DNA from: Mortierella sp. BCC40632
Lineage: Eukaryota > Mortierellomycota > Mortierellomycetes > Mortierellales > Mortierellaceae
Direction: 5' to 3'
Assembly: GCA_011634665.1 (NCBI GenBank)
Contig: WAEK01000006.1
Span: forward strand, 1,073,001-1,137,000
Length of the DNA stretch: 64,000 bases
Both the position numbers and the translations under genes were made by a program. The notes beneath the pieces are model-generated. The model saw only the letters and a list, made by a program, of their open reading frames with translations, was not told the origin of the DNA and searched no databases. Positions 25,701 through 39,203 of this stretch are shown piece after piece; within the stretch, counting starts at the first letter, position 1, and every line of letters begins with the position of its first letter.

Positions 25701-26995
25701 ATCTGTTGTGATGAAGGTAGACTTTTTTTTTATCACAGCTTTTAAATCCTACCTTCTTTCTTTCTTTTTCTGCTGAAAGACTTGCTGACCTTGGGAATTT
25801 TTTTTATCCACTGTTCGAGATTAGGTCATGAAAAGGAAAACATATGTCAAGGGCCATTGGAAACATCTTGGACATGGTCCTGTGGATCAATTTGCAAGAA
25901 CGGGTCAACTCTCAACTCTTACGGATGATCCTGAACTCATTGCCAAGGAATCACTCAAGTTGTTGCAACACTTTAATTTTGACGTCTTGGATTTAAGAGG
26001 TACTTTTTTTTTTACTATCACTTTTGAATATGTACCTGGACATACATGCTCCTTTGGATATAATATGTCTGACACCACCTTCTCCTCCTCCTCCCCAAAA
26101 AAAATGTAGGCATTGGCATCCAAATGACCAAATTGAGCAAAGCATCTACGAATATGATTTCCAAGACCGCATTTACTCTTTCGAAGCTTCAAGAACGAGA
26201 AGGTAAATTTACATCCTTTTCCTCCTCTTCCAAGTGAGAGTCCACAAGAGCTATCAAGGGCCTACGAAAGGGCCCTACTGAGACTAAAAAAAAAATACTC
26301 TTTTTCAACATATTGGACTTTTTTATCTAGACGACCATGAGAATTCCAACACAGAACTTCTTCAGAAAGAGGGAAAGGATTCTATTTCTGAAAAGAGTAA
26401 AGTGTCTGAGGAATGGGAAATATATGATCTAGCAGACTTCATGCAACAAGAGGACGCAGGAAACCCACATCATCACCATGACCTTGTCGAAACTGACCAA
26501 GATGCAACTACTGATCCTGATGCAGCAGAGTGGCTAGAGACCCTGCATGTGGTACGGCCAAGTCTTTTGGAGTGTCGTGAAATTGAAGAACTTCGAGGAC
26601 TGGTCGATGCATGGAAAGATTCAACACTGTTAGAACTACCTCCAGGAGAGACCAAAAAACCAAATAGAGAAAATGAAGAGGAAGGGGTCTCTACAAGTGA
26701 AAGTGAGAAAGAAGGGCTAATGATTCGACAGACAAGTCTTGTCGATGTAGGGCCATGGTTGGAGGATGTGGAACAATTTGCCGAGTTTTTGGTGCGAGTT
26801 GTAGAGATGGAACGCGATCTAGAACGCGTGCGGTTACTGTTGACTTGGCTTCAGAGACGTATCCTAGTCCACAGAGCTCCTGAGCAACAACAGGATGCCC
26901 ATCGATTGACATGGAACGCTGCATGGGATATTGTCTTTTGCACCGTACAAGAACGGGTCGCCATGCTCTATGGTGGAGAGCTCTCTCTGAGCTGA
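22786..26995 (+). CDS. REV1: REV1, Y-family DNA polymerase/deoxycytidyl transferase
   Basis: REV1 inserts dC opposite lesions and scaffolds translesion polymerases in the nucleus. Exons: 22786-22889, 23006-23088, 23210-23236, 23384-23404, 23564-23630, 23723-24532, 24621-25716, 25825-25999, 26110-26202 and 26331-26995; phases close, giving about 1,046 aa. Residues ~36-155 are the BRCT domain (IFEGVIVYVNGYTDPPSH, GGEYRQF, THIIASNLT, KPEWVVESIKAN). The catalytic core has HIDFDCFFASV (metal-binding Asp), NYRARAFGVKNGM and VSVDEALVDVT (SxDE). KGHWKHLGHG, LRGIGIQMTKL and the helical C-terminal domain (GPWLEDVEQFAEFLVRVVEM) that binds REV7 and other polymerases follow. Two exons are only 27 and 21 nt, and the intron after exon 3 starts with GC. 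The exon 6 donor at 24533 was picked by phase and is weak. Confidence 0.95.
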
Positions 26996-27074
26996 GAAAA
27001 GACGATATATTGAGACAGGGGTTAACTTGATAACCGTCGACCTCAGAACAATAAAAAAAAAAAAAAAAAAAAGT

Positions 27075-29170
27075 TTATGAATTCTGAATCTGTTGCTTCA
27101 ACAAGTCTACTTCTTCTTGGAGTTTCTTCCGTTGTTCCTGTTCATTCACCAAATCTTGTCGGACCCGATCCAATTCCTCCGTCATCCATCGCTTCAACTT
27201 GGCCATCTCAAGCTCTAACTGGGCCGTGTTGCTGCCACCCCCTGGAACTCCCTGGAACTGTCCAAACCGTGAACTAAGCGATTTGACGCCTCCAGCAGGT
27301 GGAGCCGCAGCTGCAGGCGTTGGGGCTGGGGTATTGGAAGAGGAAATCGCATGTTCAGAACTGCTCGAAGTGTTTTCACTGGATGGAGCTCGTCTGCCTG
27401 TAGGACGCAAAGACACCGAGCCAGGGGCCCCAACACCTGCAAAAGGCGTTGGGAACTTTTGGAAAATGGGCTTGATGGGCTTTGGAGGTGGAGGTCCTTT
27501 CTCCGAAACCGGTTTTTCTGCTACGGGAACTGGTTCGGGCTCTGGCTTCTTTTCCTCAATGGGCGCCTAATCATAGAACAAAATCATTTTCAATTTTTCA
27601 AAGTGAGAGAGAGAGAGTGGGAGAGAATGATTAGCTGCAAGAATCAAGCATTGGATTTTTGTTTTCCCTTCTCGTTTTCGCTTTTCTCTCTTTTTTCTTC
27701 TTCTCATCATCGTTTTCTTTCTTTAAACACTTACAGCCTTGACTTCAGCTTCCAGTTGCGAAACAAAGCCAGACTCTGCATTCGGGACTGGCACAGAAGG
27801 AAGCTTACGGCCCTTGGCTGGTCGAGGTCTCGATGCATGAGTAAGTGCTGGTCCTGAGGCCTCCACCTCGGGCAACTTGGGTTTCTCAGGCTCGGGTTCT
27901 ACCATAGGCTCTTCCTCGATAGGCTTCTCTTCTTCAACTACAACAGAGCTTGCCTCCTTGATAGCCTCCTGTTCTGGCTCCTCTTCTGCGGTTGATGAGC
28001 TGGGCTTGTCCTCTGTCTCTGGAACAGCAGTAACGGCTGGCGCGGTCTCTTCCTGATCTGCCTTGACAACCTCTGGCTCCTCCGCCTCCTCCACCTCTTC
28101 AACCTCTTCAGCCTCTTTAACAGGGGCAACCACATCACTCTCACTGGGCACAGGAGGCAAATGAGTCGTGGGAGGAATCACAACAGACTTTCTGTTCTCC
28201 GAAGCCTGGTGAATGGAGGGGGGTCGAGCCAACGAAGTCTTACGAGAGACAGGTGCTGAAAGGACGACTGAGCTTCTTCGGCTTGATTGGCTGCCAGCAG
28301 CCTCTTCGGTCACAGGAGCATCCTGCACAATAGTCTCTGCTGCCGCCACCGTCGCCTCATCCTCTTCGGCCTCACCCTCGGCTTCCTCCAGAGGAGCCTG
28401 GGGTACAGGCTTATGGGGTCGAGATCGGAGAGTGCTTGACCGGCTAAGATCTCCAGGGCCAGTAGTGGGAGAGGGCAATTCTCCTGATGAGAACACAGCG
28501 GTGGTTACGACACGTGGCGAAGCGGGAGCATCGTGACTGCTGGTCCTGGATGCCATTGAGAGTCTCCTAGGAGCCTCATGTAAAGGATGTGTCTCAGGAA
28601 TGGTGGGCGAAGGAACCGTGGGGGAAGCAATCATGGATGGTGGGCGAGAGCCACGAGGAACAGGTGGTGGGGTAGCCAGAGGCTCAGAGTCTGTAGTCCT
28701 GGATCGAGGAAGATCGGTACGGAGTGGCTCCACAGGGATGGCGGGAAGTGGAACTGAAGCATGGGCATGGAGTGGTGGACGCGAGGATGATGGTAGCACT
28801 GGTGGCTCCTCCTGAACAGGCGCTGGAGCAGGAACAGGAACAGGAACAGGTGTGGGAACAGAAACTGGAGCTGGGGTAGGAGCTGGGGCAGCGACTGGGG
28901 TGGGGGCGGGAGCTGGAGCTGGAGCTGGAGGGTCAACAATAGGCGACTGAGTAGGATCATCCTTGAGCTCCTGAACAAAGTCGGAAGGAAAGTTTCCGAT
29001 CTCGCCCTGTTCATTCCGGCCGCACCACCAGCCCTCATCGTCCATCTTGTCCGTGACAATGACGATCGAGCCCCTGACAAGCGTGATCTCGTCTATTGTT
29101 ATCGACAGAGAGGGAGAGAGGAATACATTAGCAAGTCGATCGAAAATAACAAATGGTCTATCTTCTTCTT

Positions 29171-29202
<32 letters not shown>

Positions 29203-30885
29203 CAAAGGAGAACTTCATGAGCAGTCAATCGTCACTCAGGTACAGAATGGGAGCCCTTCTCTATTCCTTACCTTCCTCCTGAGCCTCATAGTCGAAATTA
29301 ACCAGTGCTCTGATTTGCTTCACTGTCAGAGTGCGATTCGTCCCCCCAAAAATAAATAGAATAAAAAAATACACCATATGTCTGGTCAGTTGGTCGTCAA
29401 ATGGGCTACACCAAATTCTGGCGTTCCTTGGTATTCTTTGCTTTTCGACAAAAAACATCCTCGCATTCATTCAACCACCACTTACCTTTGGGCTTCTTGG
29501 CGCGACTAGGCAGACGAGGCTCTGGCGTCGTCGAGACCTCCTCGACAGGCGCTGGTGGAGATGGTACTGGAACAGCTGGGAGAGCAGGAGGAGGAGCTGT
29601 AACTGCAACAGGGACTGGGTGAGCTGCAGAGGGTGGAGCTGGCATGGAACGAGTTGGGTGCCGGGCAGCAGCCTCTTCAGTTGGGGGATGGATTGCCTTT
29701 GCAGGGACAGCGGCCACGGCAGGTGGTTGAGGTTCTTCAGCTTTAGAACGAGTAGCAATATCTGCACCGCCAGGGACAAGTCTGCTGAGTCCTCCCGTCT
29801 TCTTGAGTCCCGGAATAACACCGCCAGGAAAGAGCGAGCCCATTCCAACCTGCTTTACTCCGAGTGCTGCTAATCTGAGCTTGGCTGGCTTCTCGCCCTC
29901 TGCAGCATCGTCCTTGGCCTCGATCACCTTAACATACTACAACATGCGGAGAAAAGAAAGATGTTAGAGAATACTGATGGTCCATGATGGAGAAAGAACG
30001 AAGTGATCCATGTCCAAAAATATCTTTTTTTTTTTTTTTTTTTTTTTTTCTTGTGCCTACGTTGCTAGGGAAGACACCAATCTTTCCGTTCAAATCGCCC
30101 TTCCACCAAGCAGGATCGCTTTGGTCCAGAACCGTGACCACGCGGCCAGACTCTAGCGACAACTCTCCTGATTCCCTGGCTTCATAGTCATACTCGACCC
30201 GGGCAAGTGTTGGTCCTAGTACACAGGTATAGGCAACGAAGAAGGAGTAGAAGAAAGAAACAGGTAGATTATTAGAGTCTGTTCGTCCCAAAGTCATGTC
30301 CAAATTTCGGATCCTTTGTATTTGTACATTCAGAGACGCATGTGCAACTATTCAGTGCTGAGGCCATACCTTCATTCTTGGGTGGTTCAGGTGCTGCAGC
30401 CTCGTCTTCCTTGGGCTGGGCGGCTTCGCCTTCTGGCTGCTGGTCTTGCTGGTCTTGCTGGTCCTGCTCAACAGGTGCAGCTGGTAAAGACGCGGCGGGA
30501 GCGGGAGTTGGGGTAGTAGTAGGCTGAGCGGCCTCAGGAGCCTCTGCGGGCTCGACATAGGGGTCAACAAACTAATTAAGTGAATACAGTCGAGCATGTC
30601 ATGTCAATGGAATGGAATTCTTTACTGGAAAGTTTCCACGAGAACCATGCTGGAAGTTGTGACGCCAAGTATTAAAATATAAAAAAGGAAATGGGGAATG
30701 AGCTCTCTTACGTTCGATGGGAACATGCCGAACTTGCCGTCGCTAACCTTCTCGCCCACCCACCAGCCGGGGTCGTTCATATCCGAGACTTTGATGATGT
30801 CGCCTTCGATCAGGGTCAGTTCGTCAGACTGCTCAGCATCATAGCGATGATGCACAACATAGAGTGGTGAGCCAGCTTGATGCCC

Positions 30886-30919
<34 letters not shown>

Positions 30920-31136
30920 TACAGGTTGAGTAATGAGAGCGCGTTTGAGAGCGGAGAAGATATTCAGTATTAGCATTCATGGACATTTGTATGAGAGAGA
31001 GGGCCATGTTGTTGCAACGGACGACTACAGGCAGCGCGTGTCCACTCGCTGCAACACAAAGACGAGAGAGAGAGAGAGAGAGAGACGTTGAGATATCCCC
31101 CCTTTCCCCGTGTACCTCCCCTGCGCACTTACCCAT
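27075..31136 (-). CDS. Three-SH3-domain adaptor resembling CIN85/CD2AP
   Basis: Exons 31136-31133, 30875-30712, 30571-30370, 30215-30061, 29936-29486, 29322-29272, 29092-27735 and 27566-27075; phases close, giving about 958 aa. Only ATGG of the coding sequence lies in exon 1. SH3-1 (residues ~4-56): YDAEQSDELTLIEGD and GWWVGE with FGMFPSN. SH3-2 (~124-175): VEYDYEARESGELSLESG and WWKGD with IGVFPSN. SH3-3 (~330-385): VNFDYEAQEEGK-DEITL and WWCGRN with IGNFPSDFV. A long Pro/Ala/Glu-rich disordered region and a C-terminal coiled coil (~905-955) follow. This order equals animal CIN85/CD2AP, which link endocytosis to actin by binding proline motifs. Orthology is inferred from architecture; role here is probably cortical actin or endocytosis. 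Confidence 0.88.
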
Positions 31137-31631
31137 GAGAATAAGCGGTGGTGAGTGGTGGTGGTGGTTGATTGATGGAAACGTAGGCGAGTAAGGGAGG
31201 AGGAGAGGGAGAAGGGAGAAAAAGTAATGAAAAGCAGAGGTGGTGGGTGGATGTTGAATGCGAAGGGATTACTAGACAAGGGGGGCGTTAGAGGAGTGAA
31301 TAGGAGCTGGTGGTGAAGAAGGTGGTGATGGTGGCGTGAAAAGCTAAAGGACGATTGATTTAAAAGAGAAAGAAAGAGGAAGAGGAGAGAAAGAGAGAAA
31401 AAGAGAAATGGAGATGCGACTAAGGAAATCTGGACGGTGTTTCGCGCTCACTCTTTCTCTCTCTTCACTTCTCTTCCTATCTCCCCTGCTAAATGACAAA
31501 AAAAAAGCCTCCGCTCTAATGCCTTGGAGGAAATACGGTTCTCTGACTACGCGTGCAGTTATAGAGGGCTGCTCTTTTTTTTAATGTGGCCATCACTCAT
31601 GCCATACTACTCCATGCCAGTAACAAGTTAT
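31137..31631. other. Intergenic region, SH3 gene promoter and pyruvate kinase 3' flank
   Basis: Purine/pyrimidine-biased sequence with GAGA-rich stretches (31360-31410) on the + strand, which is CT-rich leader sequence for the minus-strand SH3 gene. No supported gene. Confidence 0.5.
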
Positions 31632-32749
31632 CTACTCTGCACGCAACACACGCAGCGTGTTCGTGTTGCCGAGTCCTCCTCTCCAGCCCTGGATCATCAC
31701 CACAACATCTCCCTTTTGCAGCAAACCTGCCTCAATACCCTTTGTCATTCCATATTGGAGACGGGCATCTACTCGCCAGAGTCGGAAAAAGTTAAAGAGA
31801 GAAGGTGAAGGTGAGAAAACGCACTAGCCCTTGCCACATGGTGCATACACAGATACCCCTCATACACAAAAAGTCAGCGGGTATATCAAGTCTAGAAAAA
31901 TAAAAAACAAAAACAAAAGCTGACTTACCAACATCCTCTTGCCAGTCGTCTCCGCGTGGGTATGGGTAGCAGAAGGGATAGCATCCACGGTGCAAATGCA
32001 CCTGACGAGCCGTTGCTTCCCTTCTGGTGAGGCAAAGGATAGGACACTTGGGTCTGTACTTGCTCACCAACCGTGCGGTGGTTCCACTGGTGGTCAACAC
32101 AATGATGGCGCCTGCGTTCTGTTCGTGGGCTGCAGACACGGCCGAAGAAGCAACTGTCTCGGTCGTCTCAGTAGGTCGTGGTGTCAGATCGCGAATCTCA
32201 TTGAACAGGGGTGGGTAACAAATGGCGGATTCAGCCAGGATACACGTCTCATGCATGGTATTGACAGCCTCCAATGGATATGCTCCCTTTGCAGTCTCTC
32301 CCGACAGCATGACACAATCTGCTCCGTCCAGGATCGCGTTTGCCACATCGGACACTTCGGCACGGGTAGGACGAGGGTTGTACTAGAAGAGTAGAGAAAT
32401 AGGATGAGATGGATTGTTAGCAGGATAAGAAGACCATTCTGCTATAGAAACGTTGGTCTATTTTTTTTTTTATGGTAGTGGATCAATAACTTACGGTCAT
32501 GGACTCGAGCATCTGAGTAGCACAGATGACGGGCTTTCCGGCAATGTTGCACTTTGCAATCATCATCTTTTGGGCGAGGAAAACGGTTGAGCAGGGGATC
32601 TCAATACCCAAATCACCACGGGCAACCATGATACCATCTGTAGCAGCAAGGATGTCATCAAAGTTGTGGACACCCTAGAATGGAAAGTTTAGGAATAAGG
32701 GGCGGAGAGAGAATGAGAGAGAGGAGAAGAGGAGAAGCTCATGTCAGTA

Positions 32750-32789
<40 letters not shown>

Positions 32790-33163
32790 AAAAAAAAGCG
32801 ATTGATCCCCCGAGGGATCAGAGTCTATCTCTTTTTCCCATCTTCCCATCACCCCATTCCGCGCACACAGGGCAGAGAGCAAGAAACAAGACTCCTCCGT
32901 TTCACCCAACCAGTTCTGAACAAGAACGCCGAGTGCCCCCAAAGGCTTGTCGATGCGTCGATGCCATGTGCCTATGTCTTGGACTCCAAACCCAATATAT
33001 TTCTCTCTCTCCTACCACAGGTCGATAGTAGAGCCCTCTCCAGAATCGCCAGAAACAGATTTTCTCTCTTGCTCTGGTTGTGTGCAATCTCCCTAGTCTC
33101 ACCCTCATAACAAGATCTCTCTCTCTTTTTTTTCTCTCTCTTTCTTTTTTGTGCTCTAATCCT

Positions 33164-33200
<37 letters not shown>

Positions 33201-34310
33201 TCAGAAACTCTCACTCCAGTCGCCATGTGCGTGTGTTTCTTTTCCTTTTACCTGATGGTTTTCAATCTTGGCAATAATCTTGATATGCTTTCCGGCATCT
33301 CCCAGGAAGCTGCGAATCTCGCGCACATCGGCTCCGCTCCGGATGAATGAGGCAAAGATAATATCGACATTCTCCTCAATTCCAAACTGAAGATCCCGCT
33401 TGTCCTTTTCAGACAATGCGGGCAGATCCACATCTGTCTTGGGGAGGTTCACTCCCTTCTTGGAGGAGAGCTTTCCGCTGTTCAAGGCCTCGACTAACAA
33501 GGTCTCCTCACGAACTTCAATCACCTTGAAGGACATCACACCATCATCGATGAAGATCACCTTGCCAGGCTCGAGCACCTTGGTCAAGTTCTTGTAGTCA
33601 ATGTACAGCACCTCGTCCGTGCTCTTTTCCATATACTCGTCCTCGGTCGTAAAGATCATCTGGTGACCTGCCTCGAAAGGGTAGTCGGCACCGTCCAACA
33701 TCAGACCTGTTCGGATCTCGGGTCCCTTCGTGTCGAGCGCAATAGCAACAGGTCGTCCAGGAACTTCAGAGCAGCTCTGTCGCGTATTGTCAATGACAGA
33801 CTTGTGATACTCGTAAGTGCCGTGACTGAAATTCTGTGGGTAGCAACAAAGGAAGCGAGAGCAAGAGAGGAGAAGCGCGTCGGGATATTATCAATGTGAC
33901 AGTTAGAAGAAACGCGCTCGGAATAAAACGTGGGAACCAAAAACGCCCCCGCCTTCTCCACACACAGCCAACGGACAGAATAGGGACACAACCATAAACA
34001 TAAAGTCAGGCAAACGTTACCATGCGAACAATGTTCATGCCAGCCTGGCGCAACGAGGTGATCATGTCGACCTTGTTCGTGTTTGGACCTACAGGGGATA
34101 AAAAAAAAAAAAAGGGCGCGTCAATATGCCGTTGGAAAGCAAGGCAAAGAGAAAAAAATATCCCGGAGCTTTCTTGGAGAAGGAGAGAGAGAGTTTACCA
34201 ATGGTACAGATAATGGACGACTTGCGCACGGCTTCGGGCTCGAGGTCGATAGAGAGTTGCGAGACCCACTCGAGGTTGTTCTTGATGGCATCATCGTTGA
34301 CAGGAAGCAT
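31632..34310 (-). CDS. pyk1: Pyruvate kinase
   Basis: Catalyses phosphoenolpyruvate + ADP to pyruvate + ATP, the last step of glycolysis in the cytosol. Exons 34310-34199, 34088-34021, 33833-33252, 32674-32495, 32382-31929 and 31771-31632; phases close, giving about 511 aa, the usual size. Visible motifs: [15 protein letters not shown] at the N-terminus, [21 protein letters not shown], the family signature [11 protein letters not shown] with the catalytic lysine (~249), [40 protein letters not shown] and MLSGETAKG. The effector-binding C-domain reads [20 protein letters not shown]-like site and a CT-rich leader precede the start, as expected for a strongly expressed gene. The last intron ends in a slightly unusual GCGAG acceptor but restores the conserved C-terminus. 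Confidence 0.97.
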
Positions 34311-34826
34311 GATGAATGTAGTGCTCGATGGAAATGAGGATGAATGAGAAAAAGCAAGGATTCGATGAATGGGTCAGGAGAGCGTGAAAAAGCGCGTGGC
34401 CGTCAGAGTGAAAGGAGAGAGAGGGTGTGTAGAGAGAAGAAAGAAAGAGAGAAAAGAGGGAGGAAAGTAGACCTGATATATAGCCCACGGATACGGCTGT
34501 ATGGATAATGGCCAGTGCATTGGCTGCTTGGCTCACCGCCCACTCCCCACCAAACTAAGCGATGCCCAGCCAAAGTGAGACGCGGGTGTGGGAATTGACT
34601 GATGGAAGGAAAGAGCCAAGCTCCTCTGTAGACAGTGAATGTAGTAGTACCCAGTCCTGCAGCCCGACGTCAACCGCATGATCCACTTCTAGTCTATTCC
34701 TTCTTAATCATCATCCCACGGTTTTTTTTATCTCCGTGAAAGGTGGTCATGATAGCAAAGGCCTTCTTCCTCTTTTCAGGGCCAGAGATTTTTTTATTAT
34801 TTGTAGCTCTCATCGCCCATACTCCT
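34311..34826. other. Intergenic region between AP-3 delta 3' end and pyruvate kinase promoter
   Basis: Right part holds the 3' flank of AP-3 delta; left part is the pyruvate kinase leader and promoter. On the minus strand a long pyrimidine-rich leader runs from about 34460 to 34380. No additional gene. Confidence 0.6.
34475..34483 (-). promoter_or_regulatory. TATA-like box of pyruvate kinase
   Basis: Reads CTATATATC on the minus strand, about 165 nt upstream of the ATG at 34310, followed downstream by a CT-rich leader. Position and context fit a core promoter; the transcription start is not mapped. Confidence 0.4.
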
Positions 34827-37800
34827 TCAATACTCTTCTACACTCTGGATCTCCAACGCGAGTCCGTCCACAAACGATTGGTCTGTGCACTTCATCTCGA
34901 CCTCCACAGTCTTTGAACCACTCTCCTCCGTTCCTTGGTTCTTCATCACCTTGATCAATCCAGCGATGCGGTGTCCCTGCCAGCTTTGCCCAAAAAAGCT
35001 CGCCGCTCCATCCACCACCTCCACCACGTGTGTTCGTGTCACATCCCGAGTGATTTTCTCCACTGCATCCCAAAAGTACTCATCCTGGCCTGTCGTGCTT
35101 GCACTCAATTGCACCGTCGCCGATCCTGTTGCTGAAAACTGCTCCAGTTGCTCCGTCAAAATCTTGGAAAAGTCGGCTCCGGTCAATCGAGGAATGGCCA
35201 TCATAAACGTCGATGGAGGGATAGCCAAGTTGAATTCAAGGGACTCAGCATGTCCATCAACCTCATACCTGAGGGTACCCATCACGCGAAGCTCATATCG
35301 GACACGACCCATAATCAAGAGTTGCATTTCAACTTCTGCCCTGCCCTGCGAGTCGATCGAGTTCGAGACGCTCAATGTATCCTGGCCAGAATGGATACCA
35401 CCCAGACGCACGTCAAATGAATCGGCAAGAGTCACCTTCACATTCGACAGACTTTGGGTCACACTTCGATTCTGAACTTGGATTTTGACAGAAACGAGTG
35501 GATCGCTGCTCGACTCTGTTCCAGGGACAACGGGCGAGTCGAGAGAGGCCTTTGACAATGCAATGTCGTATGCCTGTATATCCAAATAAAAGAGTTCAAA
35601 GGATTAGTCCATTGATTATGAAACACCTTAGCTCATCTTGAACCCTTGCTTTTTACTCTGTATCTATCACACTTACCACAGCCACATTCTCATCCTGGGT
35701 GAGCTCGAGGCCTGTTCGCTCCGGGAATGCCACAATTGTAGGCGTCTTTGATTTCTTGGTGCTCGAGGACTCTTTCTTGGTAGACTCTGAGCCCTTGGAG
35801 CTCTTCTTTGTCTTTGCCTTGGAGCTCTTCTTCTCTGGCTCTGGAGGAACCATTAGTGAGGCCTTCACTGGAGCTGGCGATGGCGTCCTCGCTGCCGATG
35901 AGGGTCCTAGTGCAATCAGATTCTCCTCCTTGGACTTGTCTTTTGACTTTTTTGAGCTCTTCTTTGGCTTCTCGTCGTCTGCTCCATCTTTGTCCTTTTT
36001 GGAAGACTTTGTCTTCTTGGAATCTTTCTTTTCCTTCTTGTCCTTCTTGTCCTTCTTTTCCTTCTTGGCCTGCAAAGCCTCGACGCGTCGACGTTGAGCC
36101 AGTTCATCTTCGTGTCGGCGAACCTCTTCTGGCTTCATGTATGGCTTGGCGCGTGGAAGATGTTCATCTTCACCTACAGGAATGGACAAGTCCACATGAT
36201 GAAGGGCAGATGCCTCCTGATCAAGAATACCGCGGCCATTAGATCCAGAGGATGGACTGGCCACCTTCTTTTTAGCCTCATCATCGCTAGCAGACATCAT
36301 TGCATCCTCTGGCATTTCCTCTGCTGCAAACTCGATAGGGACCACTGGAGGCGATCGAGAACGTTCTCTTCTCTTGGACTTTTTCTTGGATCCAGACTTG
36401 GACTTCTTGTCCATGACAATAGGCTTGCTAAAACCATCCATGCTCAACTGAACAATAGGGATTGCATCAACATCCAAATCCTCCTGGCTGTCTCCCTTCT
36501 TGCGCGAGCTAGGCGAAGGACTCTTGTCACCAATGTAGTATGGATCATGCTTCTGGCGCTCTCTGCGCTCTGCCTTGCGCTAAGTAATTCCAACAGAGGA
36601 TCCCATTGATGAGATGCAAAGAGTAGAGAGGTATTAGTAAAACCCCCTTGCTAGTTCAACACCTTTGTGTTTACAGTACTTTGGCTTCATACCTTAGCTC
36701 GAGCTTCAGACTCCTTTGGCTGGTCATCGTGACCCTTCTTGCTTCGACCCTTCTTCTTGGATTTGCCTGAGAGAGCGCCCTCTCCACTCCAACCATACCC
36801 TGGACCCTCGTCTTTGTCTTCCATGAAAACATCGGACAACTCGGACTCGGATTCTGGCTCTGGCAAAGGCTCGTGAATCCAGGCTTCGAGGTCCAGACCC
36901 TCTGGGACAGGCACCTTCTTTTGTGCCTTGGGTGCCACAGGGTTGAGTTCCTGGTTAAAGAACAGAGGGTAGAGCGATCCAAGAACTGCTGGTGGCTTTG
37001 GCATAGTTGGTGCGAATGAGATTGAATTGCCGATTTTCAGAGGTGTCTTTGGAACGTACTCAACAACAAGGTCCAGAATCAAGGACACATTCGAAGCCTA
37101 TCACGCGGTTCGTAAACACCATTCAATGATGTAAATAAGCCATTGCAATGAAATTAAGGAGGGTCATTGTTAATCAAGAGTGGACTAGGATGTTTAGCGT
37201 AAAGAGCTTTAGGGCTACAACCATGGAAATGCCATACCCTTTCTTGAACTTCCAGATCCGGACTTTGACTAAACATTGATCGTACTCCCTCTCGAAGGAG
37301 ATTCAACATTTCGACCAGAGACTGTCTAGCTTCTTCATCCCATGAGTACTGCAGCTTGTTCATCCAGAATGCAAAAACCTTGAGCATGCTCTGTAGATAC
37401 GTTGCCTGGATAGCGGGATCCAATTTTGCTGTAGACTTTTGAGAGAGAAGCTCCAGAGCATCTTCAGGTGACTCTAGGAGAGAGCAGTATTCTCCTGTCA
37501 ACCATGCTGCAGCCAAAAGAACCATTGAGTTGGAATCTGTTGGATCGTCGGGTTCCGTCAGCTTTTTGTCTGCAAGCATGCGCATCTATTCAGTTTGCGG
37601 GGGTTGATGACGAGTTAGTCCTCTGGAAATGACTCAATGAACAGTAAATCACGGATTCTGCACAAACGAACAAGAAGGCTGAAGCCTACCATCAACTTGA
37701 CCGTATATGGGCGTGCGCTCTTGACCCTCACACCAACATCCATGAATTGCTGCATCAGTTGCTCTCCGACATTGACTCCAGCAACGTTGGCAAGGTCGGA

Positions 37801-39168
37801 GAGGACAGCGAGGTACCATTCAAAGTTGGTGACGTTGGCATAGGAGTTTTGAGAGCAAATGTGGATAATCCTACGAATAATGTCCGCTCGGTAGGCAGGA
37901 TCCATCAGCGCGCCTCCAGCACTCATTGCCTCATAATCATTTGCAGGCAAGAGGTGTGTGATGAGTCTTTTGACAATTTCGACCAGGTTCTTCTTATTGG
38001 CCATGCCCACGATCAGATCCAGTGTACGCATACGAATAGAAATATCCGGGTCATCAATGCATTTCAGAACAATATCCTTGTGCTCGGCAACCAGGTGTGG
38101 GTGTGTTGGCAAGATTTTGGTCAACGCAAGCAAGCCGATATATTTTACTATAGATTCAGACGAGGTGGAAAGGCTGAGATTAGGCCCGTGCTCTTGCAAA
38201 AGAAACGTCCATTCCATGTGTAAAAGAGGTCACTTACAGTTTTGATCAGGATCTTCCAAGAAAGTACGCAGCTTGGCCACACAAGTAGAGGCCAGGCTGT
38301 TTGCTGCCTCGGCATTGCTTCCTGATCCGGTTGTCGCAAGCATGTTTCCTGCAATGACTGTGTGAATACATTCGTACAAAAGTGACATGGCTGGAGTGTT
38401 TTGAATCAGAGTGGTGATTGGTGGTAGCAACTTTTTTGTCAATCGGGGCTCGAATGGTGTCAAAGCAGCAAACTATGATAAAAAGGGATCCATTTCGACT
38501 TAGTAAGACACTCCATCACTACATTGAGAGAGACTCTTTTCTCCCCACTCTTCTTTTCATGGGTCTGGACCAAAGACAAACAATTGGATTTCGTACCAAC
38601 TTGATAATCTTTATCAGCATCCAGTTGTTGGACGATGTGGTAAGCAACTTGAAAAGCTGAGGCGCAAGCGAAAGGTAGTTCTTTGGGTTCCTGCGCGCCA
38701 ATTCACAAATGACATTGACAGCAGCAGATACCACAGCTTAAAAATAATAATAATAATCACACACACACGCATCATGAAAAGCAATACAGAGTCAGAAGGT
38801 GAGCAATTCAAGACGATACTGTGAAAAGGATTTGAAAAAAAGCATTTCTCCAGCATAAAACTTACAAGGATCGGGATCCTCGAGGCGATCCTTAATCCGT
38901 GAGAAACTGAGTCGCAGGCCCTCGGGGTATTTGAGGAATACCTTATAAAGGACCAAGAGAACCTTCTTTCGGACAATGGGTCTAGAGTGATTGAGCATCG
39001 CAACCAAGTCCGCACAGAGATCTCGGGCTAAATCCGATGTGAGAATATGAGAGAGTCCATTGATTGCCACTCCAATCTCGCAGGCGTTAGAAGATGCCAA
39101 GTCCTGTTCCATAGGCGGACGAAATTAAGAAATCAGCATGGTTAACAGATCCGTAACGAGTATACTTT

Positions 39169-39203
<35 letters not shown>

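Noticed and set aside
37586..37689. Extra exon of AP-3 delta in this interval
   Set aside because: Direct joining of the flanking exons gives KLM-MRMLADKKL, which fits the family without a gap, and every frame through the interval hits a stop or lacks a donor.
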